Of a stretch of DNA of 64,000 nt, positions 8,653 to 16,824 are shown piece after piece. Under the pieces are notes generated by a model. The model was not told the DNA's origin and searched no databases. It saw only the letters and a program-made list of their open reading frames with translations. Positions within the stretch are counted from its first letter, which is position 1. Each line of letters starts with the position of its first letter. The translations under genes and the position numbers were made by a program. Source of the DNA: Photobacterium damselae (GTDB lineage: Bacteria; Pseudomonadota; Gammaproteobacteria; Enterobacterales; Vibrionaceae); the NCBI RefSeq assembly GCF_003026815.1, contig NZ_PYOG01000010.1:1-64000 (forward strand). Reading direction: 5' to 3'.

Positions 8653-9108
8653 ATGAGAACATTAGGTAATATTATTTGGTTTTTATGTGGTGGCGTGATC
8701 ATGGGCCTAGCTTGGTGGTTCTTTGGTCTACTTGCGTTCATCAGTATTGTTGGTATTCCTTGGGGTCGTGCTTGCTTTGTTATGGGTACTTTCTCATTCT
8801 TCCCATTTGGTAAAGATGCAATTTCACGTGATGAACTAACCAATCAAGATGATATTGGTACCAGCGGTTTTGGTATCATTGGTAACATAATTTGGTTCTG
8901 TTTAGCCGGTATTTGGCTGGCTATTGGTCACTTAATCTCAGCCGCTGCGTGTTTTGTTACTATTATCGGTATTCCATTTGCGCTTCAGCACCTAAAACTT
9001 GCCGCTATTTCACTTGCGCCAATTGGTAAAACGGTTGTTGATAGTGAAGTTGCTGCAGCTGCACGAATCAGCAATGCGCAAGATCGTGTAAACAAATACC
9101 GTTCATAA
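8653..9108 (+). CDS. yccF: YccF domain inner-membrane protein
   Basis: A 151-residue membrane protein with the duplicated YccF domain: repeat one begins MRTLGNIIWFLCGG and carries SIVGIPWGRACF, repeat two begins FGIIGNIIWFCLAG and carries TIIGIPFALQHLKL. Each repeat has two hydrophobic helices, so about four membrane passes. E. coli YccF has the same architecture and near-identical length; it is encoded near genes for membrane homeostasis there, but its activity is not known. An AGGT ribosome binding site sits about 9 bases upstream. A good terminator follows at 9131-9157, so it seems to be a single-gene unit. Confidence 0.92.
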   Translation: MRTLGNIIWFLCGGVIMGLAWWFFGLLAFISIVGIPWGRACFVMGTFSFFPFGKDAISRDELTNQDDIGTSGFGIIGNIIWFCLAGIWLAIGHLISAAACFVTIIGIPFALQHLKLAAISLAPIGKTVVDSEVAAAARISNAQDRVNKYRS

Positions 9109-9130
9109 TTCAAATCTGAACATAAATATC

Positions 9131-9157
9131 AAAGCCGAGTTTGAACTCGGCTTTTTT
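9131..9157 (+). terminator. Intrinsic terminator after yccF
   Basis: The 10-bp stem AAAGCCGAGT/ACTCGGCTTT with a 4-6-nt loop is followed by a T run. It begins 22 bases past the yccF stop. Confidence 0.88.
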
Positions 9158-9283
9158 ATTACTAAATTTGCAAAACCTGCTAATACTTTATGAGGTTTGA
9201 CAGAAAATTGTCATTAATAATGGGATTCTTTGCTAAAAAGTCGCCATAAAAATGACATCATATAAACACTAAAGGAGTGAGTC

Positions 9284-9769
9284 ATGTTTCGTGCGTTATT
9301 ATTATCTCTTATGTTGGTAGCACCATTTGCAAGCCAAGCAGCAACACCTTCATCTTCTGATGTTAAAGCAGCAATTAAGCAATGCGAAACAAAATATAAA
9401 GCAGATGCTAAGAAAAAATCCGACTGTATTACTAAAGCGAAAAAGTCAGTATCTAAAGTAGCAACTAAATCAACTAAAGATATTAAAAAGGACGTAAAGA
9501 AAACGTCTCACAAAGCAACAACCTCTACGACTAAAGATGTGAAGAAAACAAAAGCAGCAGTTAAGAAAAACCTTAAAGCTGTGAATGTAAATAACGCATC
9601 AGCATCTGATCTGGCTGCTTCTTTACCTGGTATTGGCGATGCAAAAGCAAAAGCGATTGTGGATTACCGCAAAAAGCATGGCAAATTTAAGTCTGCAAAA
9701 GATCTAGAAAAAGTTCCTGGTCTTGGTGCGAAAAGTGTTGGTGCTATGTCTAAGTACCTAAAATTCTAA
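9284..9769 (+). CDS. comEA: ComEA-like periplasmic helix-hairpin-helix DNA-binding protein with Lys-rich linker
   Basis: A 161-residue exported protein: signal peptide (residues 1-20, cleavage after SQA), a segment with a CETKYKADAKKKSDC pair of cysteines, a long Lys/Thr/Ser-rich region (about residues 45-100) and a C-terminal ComEA helix-hairpin-helix domain (VNVNNASASDLAASLPGIG ... LEKVPGLGAKSVGAM). ComEA binds incoming double-stranded DNA in the periplasm during natural transformation and pulls it across the outer membrane. The usual Vibrio ComEA is about 100 residues; the extra basic, histone-H1-like linker is unusual and should raise DNA affinity. Start fixed by AAAGGAG 7 bases upstream. 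Single gene with its own terminator. Confidence 0.85.
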   Translation: MFRALLLSLMLVAPFASQAATPSSSDVKAAIKQCETKYKADAKKKSDCITKAKKSVSKVATKSTKDIKKDVKKTSHKATTSTTKDVKKTKAAVKKNLKAVNVNNASASDLAASLPGIGDAKAKAIVDYRKKHGKFKSAKDLEKVPGLGAKSVGAMSKYLKF

Positions 9770-9795
9770 TCTTTTGTTTTAATTAAAAGATTGAT

Positions 9796-9823
9796 AAAAA
9801 AGCTCGCTAGTCGGGCTTTTTTT
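9796..9823 (+). terminator. Intrinsic terminator after comEA-like gene
   Basis: A stem AAAAAGCTCG/CGGGCTTTTT (one G-T pair) with a 5-nt loop and a terminal T7 run, 27 bases past the stop at 9769. Confidence 0.82.
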
Positions 9824-9873
9824 GTATCTGTTTTTATATATCAAACGTTATGATAAGAAATACATGGGATATA

Positions 9874-10974
9874 CTAACAAATCAGTTCTTCTTCGCTTTC
9901 ATGAGGAAGGCAATTCCAGATACCACGTTTAATAATATGAGGCAGTAACAAGTATAAAGGCATCTGCTTAATGCACCCTCGTATACGCAGTAATCTCGCC
10001 GCCAGTTTGTAATCATCATCTTGATAGGGCGGGAATGCATAACTAAACAGGTCAATATAGCTGGTTTCTAATGAATTAAGTGTCACACTTACTTTAAATT
10101 GCTGGTGGTAATATTGGCTGACAAAATCAGGAATAGCGAGATCAAAAAGAACGTGGCAAAAATGTAAAGCTAAAAATAAGCTTGAGTCTTTACCAACTTT
10201 ATTTTGAAACGTGAGTAATTCTCCCCAAAAACCTTCCTGTAAGCTATTTTCATTAAGTAGTGAATATAACGTGAAAATATCTCTTAGACCAAACTTACTA
10301 TCGTTAATAAAAAATAAATTAATAGCCAAATGATAAATAGTCGAAATTGGATCGAATATTGAGGCTGGATAACAGCTATCTGGATAGATTAATTTACGAG
10401 TAAATGTGTCATCGCTTGAGTACCGAAATCTCTTAGGAAGAAGTTGATAATGAACAACAAGCTCTAAATTTGATTCTTGATGAATAAAAGGTGATAACGC
10501 ATTGGTATATCTAATACGGCTTTTTTCATCATAATCACTGATCAATTTAGGCCGCCATCCATGTGTAAGGAGACACTTTTCTATATGATGAATCGCGTTG
10601 TGGCTTACTAGAATTTCAGTTGTTTGCCGTAAGTAACCTAGTCGACTTTGCTGTTGCGAAAATTGAATACCAGCTTGATTAATGTAACTCCATGTTGAAG
10701 TCGCTTGGGTTAAGGCTTGAGTAAGAACGTTGTGATAATCGTTTAGCTGCTTACATTGGGCTAAATGAGCTTGTTGGCCAGATAACAATGTTTGTTGCGA
10801 ATGTAAGAAAAGATCATCGAACACATCATGCTGGTGACATAAATACTGTAATTGCCCTAATAAATTGACATGGCGAGCCTCAGTTAAAATGGCACTCTGA
10901 TGTTGTTCACTTAACGAAGTAAGTAAGCTCGGTCGTTTGAGAATATCAATCAGAATTACAGGCGGTACGGTCAT
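9874..10974 (-). CDS. Putative nucleotidyltransferase family protein (NTP_transf_5-like)
   Basis: A 366-residue soluble protein. Its pattern fits the uncharacterised nucleotidyltransferase family PF14907: an N-terminal helical part, then HGWRPKLISDYDEKSRIRYTN (near residues 138-160) and SNLELVVHYQLLPKRF (near 170), where an acidic/His-containing strand would face the active site (LELVVHYQ takes the place of the usual VDLHW-like motif), and a helical C-terminal half with HLAINLFFINDSKFGLRDIFTLY, typical of the family. Members often sit in exopolysaccharide clusters; here the gene is alone, divergent from cobU. The family call is from recognition of these blocks and is moderately sure; the substrate is unknown. 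Confidence 0.6.
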   Translation of the reverse strand: MTVPPVILIDILKRPSLLTSLSEQHQSAILTEARHVNLLGQLQYLCHQHDVFDDLFLHSQQTLLSGQQAHLAQCKQLNDYHNVLTQALTQATSTWSYINQAGIQFSQQQSRLGYLRQTTEILVSHNAIHHIEKCLLTHGWRPKLISDYDEKSRIRYTNALSPFIHQESNLELVVHYQLLPKRFRYSSDDTFTRKLIYPDSCYPASIFDPISTIYHLAINLFFINDSKFGLRDIFTLYSLLNENSLQEGFWGELLTFQNKVGKDSSLFLALHFCHVLFDLAIPDFVSQYYHQQFKVSVTLNSLETSYIDLFSYAFPPYQDDDYKLAARLLRIRGCIKQMPLYLLLPHIIKRGIWNCLPHESEEELIC

Positions 10975-11175
10975 TAAATTATCCAGTCATTAAAGGGGCT
11001 GCTTCAACGGGTTAAGCTCAATTTTTTATTATTAGAATCTTATATTCAAATGCTCTTGTTTGTTGTCGTCATTTTAAGAACGTCAATTAACATAAGTATG
11101 GAAACAAAAAGTTGATTTAGGCAAATTTATGCTAAGTGCGATAGGATAATGACAGTTTAAAGTAACCTGATAAGG

Positions 11176-11712
11176 ATGAGGACATTGGCACACGTTGAGT
11201 TAGTTTTAGGTGGAGCCCGTTCAGGTAAAAGTTCATTAGCTGAAAAATTGGCTTTTGATGGTGGTAAAGAGGTTATCTATATTGCAACAGCGACCGCTGG
11301 CGATGATGAAATGGCACAACGCATCGAACACCATAAGGCACAAAGGCCTGCACATTGGACTGTAATTGAGGTGCCCATTGAGCTTGCAAAAGTCATTGCA
11401 GAGTACAGTGCGCCTAATCGTTGTCTGTTGATTGATTGTTTAACGCTTTGGCTCACAAACTGCCTATTTTCAGGCCACGAAGCCCTTTGGCCTCAGCAAA
11501 AACAGGCTATGATTAAAGCGTTGAATGAGGCTCAAGGCGAAGTGATTTTAGTCAGTAATGAAGTTGGGCTAGGCGTTGTCCCTATGGGGGAGGTTTCCCG
11601 CCAGTTTGTCGATCAAAGTGGTTGGCTGCATCAAGATATTGCGAAAATAGCAGATCGAGTCGTGTTTGTTATTGCAGGACTACCTCAAGTACTTAAAGGA
11701 GAGACATTGTAA
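11176..11712 (+). CDS. cobU: Adenosylcobinamide kinase / adenosylcobinamide-phosphate guanylyltransferase
   Basis: A 178-residue bifunctional enzyme that phosphorylates adenosylcobinamide and then transfers GMP to make adenosylcobinamide-GDP, in nucleotide-loop assembly of vitamin B12. The P-loop GGARSGKS lies at residues 12-19, the guanylylated-His region at HHKAQRPAHW (near 53-62) and the Walker-B-like LLIDCLTLWLTN near 88. Length is typical (about 180). The ATG at 11176 directly abuts AAGG, whereas TTG at 11185 has AAGGA at the ideal distance (8 bases), so the true start may be TTG with 175 residues. The normal partner cobS is absent from the 62-base gap before cobC. Confidence 0.93.
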   Translation: MRTLAHVELVLGGARSGKSSLAEKLAFDGGKEVIYIATATAGDDEMAQRIEHHKAQRPAHWTVIEVPIELAKVIAEYSAPNRCLLIDCLTLWLTNCLFSGHEALWPQQKQAMIKALNEAQGEVILVSNEVGLGVVPMGEVSRQFVDQSGWLHQDIAKIADRVVFVIAGLPQVLKGETL

Positions 11713-11774
11713 GTTTGATGGCTAATTCGATGCCTAAGTTGTTTGGTACTAACAGCAAAAAGGAGTGAAATATT

Positions 11775-12407
11775 ATGACGATAGGAGAGACTCGGGTAGA
11801 TTTTTTACGTCATGGACTTCCTGAAGGTGATAAATGTCTACGTGGGCATACTGATTTTGCGTTAACAGAGGTGGGCTTTGCTCAAATGGAGCACGCCGCA
11901 AGCTCGTTAAAAGAGCTAGATGTGATAGTGACATCGCCCTTACAACGCTGTGCAACGTTTGCTCATCATATTGCGCAGCAGTTTAATCTTGAGGTTGTGG
12001 AAGAGCCGTTATGGAAAGAGATGAACTTTGGTGAATGGGACGGTTTAGAACAACAGCAACTCTGGCAGGATATAGGTCCAACAATCGATAGCTATTGGCG
12101 CGATCCATGGCAGTTAACAGAGCAGGGTGAGGCATTACACAAAGGAGAGACCTTAGAGCATTTTGACGCGCGAATTCTGCAAGCTTGGCAGACTCTAGTT
12201 ACCCAATATGCAGGTAAAAAAATCTTAGTCGTGACACACGCAGGAGTGATGCATCAGTTACTGCGTCATTTACTCTCGATGCCAAAAGACACCACATACC
12301 TTCATTGTATTAAGTTTGATTACGCCGCACGTTACCGTGTCACTCATTTTGTCGATAATGAAAACCAACAATGGCCACGACTTTACTGGCCACCTTATAT
12401 AGATTAA
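11775..12407 (+). CDS. cobC: Histidine phosphatase, probable alpha-ribazole-5'-phosphate phosphatase
   Basis: A 210-residue member of the phosphoglycerate-mutase/histidine phosphatase branch. The catalytic RHG is at residues 12-14, a second Arg in SPLQRCA near 58, the acid in KEMNFGEWDG near 82-87, and the second His in VTHAGVMH near 155. All core residues are present. In the cobalamin pathway CobC removes phosphate from alpha-ribazole phosphate (or from cobalamin phosphate). The assignment to CobC, rather than a general phosphatase, rests on its position 62 bases after cobU. The start is fixed by AGGAG 9 bases upstream. Confidence 0.87.
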   Translation: MTIGETRVDFLRHGLPEGDKCLRGHTDFALTEVGFAQMEHAASSLKELDVIVTSPLQRCATFAHHIAQQFNLEVVEEPLWKEMNFGEWDGLEQQQLWQDIGPTIDSYWRDPWQLTEQGEALHKGETLEHFDARILQAWQTLVTQYAGKKILVVTHAGVMHQLLRHLLSMPKDTTYLHCIKFDYAARYRVTHFVDNENQQWPRLYWPPYID

Positions 12408-12415
12408 GCCCCAGA

Positions 12416-12480
12416 CTCCAGTGACTTCAAGATACCCGGTTTCGTAAAAATGCCTTTGTTTGTATCTTGAAATCACCTAG
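12416..12480. repeat. Dispersed palindromic element, copy 1
   Basis: Imperfect inverted repeat: left arm AGTGACTTCAAGATAC ends at 12435, right arm GTATCTTGAAATCACCT spans 12462-12478; 14 of 15 core positions pair. It sits between the convergent cobC and helicase genes. The arm sequence resembles the shorter copies at 26973-27024 and 40052-40088 (ACCCAAGTRACTTC core), suggesting a small dispersed element that may also terminate both genes. Confidence 0.6.
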
Positions 12481-12536
12481 ATATGATGGGTTTAAAAGTA
12501 TATGAGTATTTAGTGCTTATAACTATTCCATACAGT

Positions 12537-13766
12537 TTAAGCTTTACGGGGCTTTTGTTTGAACAGCTTAACACTTCGTTTTTGAGCCGTACGACGATTG
12601 GCCTGTTTATCTCTTGGTTTGCGCTTACTCTCTCCTGTGGTTGGTTTGTCTGTCACAGGGAAGCCATCAAGATTATGCAGCTCTAATGGGCGCTGAGTTA
12701 ACTGACGAATCGCCGTCAAAAATTCCGTTTCGCCATGACAAACAAGAGAGAGTGCCAAACCATTATTGCCAGCACGACCCGTACGTCCAACACGATGTAC
12801 ATAGGTTGCGGCATTGGATGGCAAATCAAAGTTGATCACAAGTGGTAACTGCTCAATATGAATACCACGAGCTAAGACATCAGTGGCAATCACTACATTT
12901 AATTTTTTTGCTTTGAAATCAGCAAGAATTTGCTCTCGTTCAGTTTGCTCTTTGTGACCGTGTAACGCAGCAGCTTGAACACCTGCTTTCATTAGGCGTT
13001 TACATAGTGCATCAGCGTTATCTCTAGCCCCAATAAAGACCAAAGTTTGTTGAGTTGGGTACTGCTTTAATAGAGCGATGAGTGCTTGTGGTTTGCTGCC
13101 TTTATTGACCAAATATAACTGCTCAGAAATAGTATCGACTACACTGTTAGTTTTCTGCGCTTCAATTCGAACGGGCTTGAATAATACCTCTTGAGTGAGC
13201 GATTCAAGTTGTTCTGGAAGTGTGGCAGAGAACAGTGCTGTTTGTCGTTTAGCCGGTAGCTGTTGGATGATCTTTTGAATATCAGGCCAAAATCCCATAT
13301 CCAGTAAACGGTCGGCTTCGTCGAGTACCCAAGATTTGATATGGCTAAGGCTTACTTGTCCTTTACTGAGAGCATCAAGTAGGCGACCTGTTGTTGCGAT
13401 AACTAACTGAGGTTGACTGTTGAGTGTCTCTTCTTGTTGTTCTTGGCTGATCCCACCACACAAAATCGCAGTTCGAATCGCCATTTTTTCTGCAATCGTA
13501 TTTAAAGATTGATGAACTTGAGTAGTTAATTCTCGAGTTGGTACCAGAATAAGAGCTTGAATCTTTGGTTGACTTGGATCGATTTGTTGTAGCAGAGGTA
13601 AGCCGTAAGCATAAGTTTTACCGCTGCCTGTTTGAGCTAAAGCAAGAACGTCTTGATGCTTTACTAGCGCTGGAATAGCGTGACGCTGAATATCTGTTGG
13701 GGTATTGAGCTCATTAGGTAGCGCATGAATCAGAGAAGGAGATAAAGGTAAGGTTGAAAAAGACAT
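12537..13766 (-). CDS. DEAD-box ATP-dependent RNA helicase (RhlE-like)
   Basis: A 409-residue RNA helicase. Motifs in order: Q motif TPTDIQRHAIP (22-32), motif I AQTGSGKT (44-51), PTREL (76-80), DEAD (149-152), SAT (180-182), and HRVGRTGRAG in the second RecA domain. The C-terminal ~35 residues are strongly basic (KRKPRDKQANRRTAQKRS), as in RhlE-type proteins, which act in ribosome assembly and RNA turnover. It interrupts the cobalamin genes on the opposite strand and seems unrelated to them. The exact subfamily (RhlE, SrmB, other) is not settled from this reading. Confidence 0.93.
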   Translation of the reverse strand: MSFSTLPLSPSLIHALPNELNTPTDIQRHAIPALVKHQDVLALAQTGSGKTYAYGLPLLQQIDPSQPKIQALILVPTRELTTQVHQSLNTIAEKMAIRTAILCGGISQEQQEETLNSQPQLVIATTGRLLDALSKGQVSLSHIKSWVLDEADRLLDMGFWPDIQKIIQQLPAKRQTALFSATLPEQLESLTQEVLFKPVRIEAQKTNSVVDTISEQLYLVNKGSKPQALIALLKQYPTQQTLVFIGARDNADALCKRLMKAGVQAAALHGHKEQTEREQILADFKAKKLNVVIATDVLARGIHIEQLPLVINFDLPSNAATYVHRVGRTGRAGNNGLALSLVCHGETEFLTAIRQLTQRPLELHNLDGFPVTDKPTTGESKRKPRDKQANRRTAQKRSVKLFKQKPRKA

Positions 13767-13905
13767 AATCTTAGCTGCAAATCGAAAACAAGGGGCGCAG
13801 TCTAACAGGTCAAAAAAGGCTTGGGTATTAAATTCATCTGCTTCTTGTTACATCGCTTAAGTTATGGTTTTATTTGCCTGTATTTTTCAGATTGCGGTAG
13901 GACTC

Positions 13906-15384
13906 ATGCAAAAAACAACCCAAGCGATAATGGTTCAAGGTACAACATCGGATGCAGGTAAAAGTGTTTTAGTTGCCGGTCTATGCCGTGTGTTGGCCCG
14001 AAAAGGGATCGCTGTTGCACCATTTAAGTCACAAAATATGGCGCTAAATAGTGCAGTGACTCAAGATGGTGGTGAAATTGGTCGAGCTCAAGCTGTGCAA
14101 GCTCAAGCCTGTCGCATTGAACCTACTGTTGATATGAATCCTGTGCTTTTAAAGCCAAATACTGATATCGGCGCTCAAGTAATTGTACAAGGCAAAGCGC
14201 TAGCCGATATGGATGCTGTTGGTTATCACAACTATAAGAAAGTGGTGATGGGGCCGATTATGGACTCTTTTGCCAAACTGCAAGCACAATATCAAACGGT
14301 GGTTATTGAAGGTGCCGGTAGCCCAGCTGAGATCAATTTACGAGAAAATGATGTAGCAAATATGGGGTTTGCTGAAAAAGCAGATGTGCCCGTTATTATT
14401 ATTGCTGATATTGATCGTGGCGGTGTGTTTGCCCATCTTTACGGTACACTAGCCCTGCTATCGGAGTCGGAACAAAATCGCGTTAAAGGCTTTGTGATTA
14501 ACCGTTTTCGTGGCGATATTAAACTATTGGAATCTGGGCTTGATTGGCTTGAACAAAAAACTGGAAAGCCAGTATTGGGTGTTCTTCCTTATTTGCATGG
14601 ATTAATGTTAGAAGCAGAAGATGCCATTAATAGCCAGCAAGTCGAATCAACCACGGATCAGCCATTACGAGTGGCAGTTCCTGTTCTTACCCGAGTGAGC
14701 AATCATACTGATTTTGATCCGTTACGCATGCATCCTCAAGTGAATTTGATGCTGGTGGGAAAAGGAGAGGCTTTACCGCCCTGTGATCTGGTTATTATTC
14801 CCGGTACGAAAAACGTTCGTGATGATTTAGCGTATTTAAAAGAGCAAGGGTGGGATCAACAAATTCAACGTCATTTACGTCTGGGCGGTAAATTGATGGG
14901 TATTTGTGGTGGTTACCAAATGCTAGGACAAACCATTGCAGATCCCCTCGGTATTGAAGGTAAAGCAGGAGAGAGCCAAGGTTTAGGTTATCTTGATGTC
15001 ACAACTGTTTTAGAACAAGAAAAGCAGCTAAAACAAGTAAGTGGAATATTAACGCTACCTAATCAAGCGAGCGTACCTGTCCGTGGTTATGAGATCCATG
15101 CAGGTGTTACAACCGGGGTTCAAGTTGATGCTCCTATTCAATTAGAAAGCGGCTTAGATGGTCAGTTAGGGTTAGATAACCAAGTATTTGGTACTTATCT
15201 TCACGGTGTTTTTGAACGCCAAGAAGCGTGTGATGCGATTTTATCTTGGGCTGGACTTGAAGCGACACAAACCCCAGATTTTGATCAGATCCGTGAGCAA
15301 GGAATTGATCGTGTTGCTGATACGATTGAGCAGTATTTGGATCTAGAAGCGCTTTGGCCTGAGTGGGATCTGTTTAAAAAATAG
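13906..15384 (+). CDS. cobQ: Cobyric acid synthase
   Basis: A 492-residue glutamine-dependent amidotransferase that amidates four carboxylates of adenosylcobyrinic acid a,c-diamide. The N-terminal dethiobiotin-synthetase-like domain shows GTTSDAGKS (residues 12-20) and [12 protein letters not shown]; the C-terminal triad-type glutaminase domain shows the nucleophile in [10 protein letters not shown] (Cys near 334) and the His in FGTYLHGVF near residue 437. The frame is open from 13864, but ATG 13906 has AGGA 4-5 bases upstream and gives the normal family length (about 485-490). It is separated from cobU-cobC by the reversed helicase gene. No B12-box riboswitch is visible in the 140 bases upstream. 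Confidence 0.95.
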   Translation: MQKTTQAIMVQGTTSDAGKSVLVAGLCRVLARKGIAVAPFKSQNMALNSAVTQDGGEIGRAQAVQAQACRIEPTVDMNPVLLKPNTDIGAQVIVQGKALADMDAVGYHNYKKVVMGPIMDSFAKLQAQYQTVVIEGAGSPAEINLRENDVANMGFAEKADVPVIIIADIDRGGVFAHLYGTLALLSESEQNRVKGFVINRFRGDIKLLESGLDWLEQKTGKPVLGVLPYLHGLMLEAEDAINSQQVESTTDQPLRVAVPVLTRVSNHTDFDPLRMHPQVNLMLVGKGEALPPCDLVIIPGTKNVRDDLAYLKEQGWDQQIQRHLRLGGKLMGICGGYQMLGQTIADPLGIEGKAGESQGLGYLDVTTVLEQEKQLKQVSGILTLPNQASVPVRGYEIHAGVTTGVQVDAPIQLESGLDGQLGLDNQVFGTYLHGVFERQEACDAILSWAGLEATQTPDFDQIREQGIDRVADTIEQYLDLEALWPEWDLFKK

Positions 15385-15425
15385 TGTAATACCTACCATC
15401 TACTGATCTTTATGTTTTCAAAAAA

Positions 15426-15477
15426 GCCCTTACTACATCAGGCTAAATAACTCACTGTTATTGCTGTAGTAAGGGCA
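15426..15477 (-). terminator. Terminator of the DUF218 gene
   Basis: A 12-bp perfect stem (GCCCTTACTACA/TGTAGTAAGGGC) with a ~27-nt loop, followed on the minus strand by T6. It lies just past the stop at 15499; it may also work for cobQ on the other strand, although no T run is seen there. Confidence 0.75.
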
Positions 15478-15498
15478 ATATCGCGGTGAACGAATCGA

Positions 15499-16590
15499 TT
15501 ATCTTTGTTCTAGTGGGTAAGAACGATAACTCCACATACCATAGGTTCTAAGGGCGTCTCGATATATCCCCAATAATTCACCTTGGCTTGGTTTTGCCAA
15601 TTCTTCTAAAGGTTTATCTGGTGCGCCAATAGTATCAAACGTGATGTTTTGAGGCCCTGTTTGCCACGATGCTATTTCAAATAGAGTTTGGCCGCGGCGA
15701 ACGTGACTGGCTGAGCTAATGATTGTTGCATGCTCAATTTTATGTCGAGCCAGTGCGTAGCTGCTGTATAAGGCATTCTCTACTGTGCTGCGGGCGTAGT
15801 TATCTTCAATCAGGCGATTTGGGTTGATGCCCTGTTTGATTAACCAATCTGCCATAAGTCGGCCTTCGGTTTGATTATTTTGAGGCACACCGCCTGTTAA
15901 AATAATCAGCGAATTTGGCTGTTCTTTGGCAATTTTCAACGTCATATTGAGTCGTTCAATGAGGATATCACTCATCGTCCCATCAGGGTTTAAGGCATAC
16001 CCCAGTGTGATGATGGCAGTATTACCCGCTTTAGGTTCTTTCATCTTTGATTTTAATGGCGTAGCAACAATACGATCTACAGTTTCAAAAATACGTTGGA
16101 TATCAGCTGCTTTTCCACTGTCTAGTTGTTCTAATTTCTTTAAGTGTTTATTGGCTGCTTGATTATTACCTTTAAAGTGCTGCCACACAGCAAGGTAAGC
16201 ATTAGCGTCGACATCATCAGGCGCAACAGAGAGTACTTGTTCAAACAGTTCAATGGCACGATCGACATTTTTGTTATAGATCTGAGCGTTTGCAGCTGAA
16301 ATCAATAAATCGGTTCGATAAGGTTCCAGTTGATAAGCTTGTAATAAACGATCGGTAACAATTTCCATATTACTTGGCATTTTAGCTGTAAACCCAGCGT
16401 GAGAAATACGGGCAGGGGACTTAAATGCAGTAACGGCTTGTTCTAACAGTTGATCGACAACTTGACGTTTGCTGACCACTTGGGCGTAGTCTGCAGTACT
16501 TTGAACAGCACTTTGAGTTTGAGTTAAAGCAAAAGTTGGGGAGACGTACAGGATGCCGCTTAGGGCTAAAGTAATAAGTTTTTTATTCAT
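15499..16590 (-). CDS. Exported TPR protein with YdcF/ElyC-type DUF218 domain
   Basis: A 363-residue protein with a cleavable signal peptide (residues 1-21, after TFA). Residues ~80-165 carry tetratricopeptide-like helices (RTDLLISAANAQIYNKNVDRAIELFEQVLS; DDVDANAYLAVW). The C-terminal DUF218 domain (about 190-330) shows the expected signatures: IITLGYALNPDGTMSDILIERL, LIILTGGVPQNN, TEGRLMADWL, EDNYARSTVENA and IISSASHVRRG. DUF218 proteins (YdcF, SanA, ElyC) are linked to envelope and peptidoglycan or enterobacterial-common-antigen processes; the substrate is unknown. The TPR fusion suggests a scaffold role. It is a single gene with its own terminator. Confidence 0.85.
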   Translation of the reverse strand: MNKKLITLALSGILYVSPTFALTQTQSAVQSTADYAQVVSKRQVVDQLLEQAVTAFKSPARISHAGFTAKMPSNMEIVTDRLLQAYQLEPYRTDLLISAANAQIYNKNVDRAIELFEQVLSVAPDDVDANAYLAVWQHFKGNNQAANKHLKKLEQLDSGKAADIQRIFETVDRIVATPLKSKMKEPKAGNTAIITLGYALNPDGTMSDILIERLNMTLKIAKEQPNSLIILTGGVPQNNQTEGRLMADWLIKQGINPNRLIEDNYARSTVENALYSSYALARHKIEHATIISSASHVRRGQTLFEIASWQTGPQNITFDTIGAPDKPLEELAKPSQGELLGIYRDALRTYGMWSYRSYPLEQR

Positions 16591-16764
16591 AAGGTATAAC
16601 CGATTATTTTTATAATACCGCGCTACTATAAAAATGAATGGTTACAATTGGTGTGATGTACCGAGGATTTTTACTTCTTAAATATATTTATGAATGAATT
16701 TGCAATATCGCTCACAATTTATCGTTCTTAAGAGCACTGTTATCATTATGATTAAAGCAAAAAC

Positions 16765-16804
16765 AATAAGACAGAACCATGTTTGAGCACGCATCTGTCT
16801 TATT
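16765..16804 (-). terminator. Terminator of the amino acid ABC operon
   Basis: An 11-bp perfect stem (AATAAGACAGA/TCTGTCTTATT) with an 18-nt loop, followed on the minus strand by GTTTTTG. It lies about 20 bases past the last permease gene. Confidence 0.7.
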
Positions 16805-16824
16805 TAAATAAAGCTTGTATGGTT

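Noticed and set aside
10975-11175. Possible cobalamin riboswitch ahead of cobU or cobQ
   Set aside because: No B12 box (GCCACTG-like) or clear riboswitch architecture seen upstream of cobU (10975-11175) or cobQ (13767-13905).
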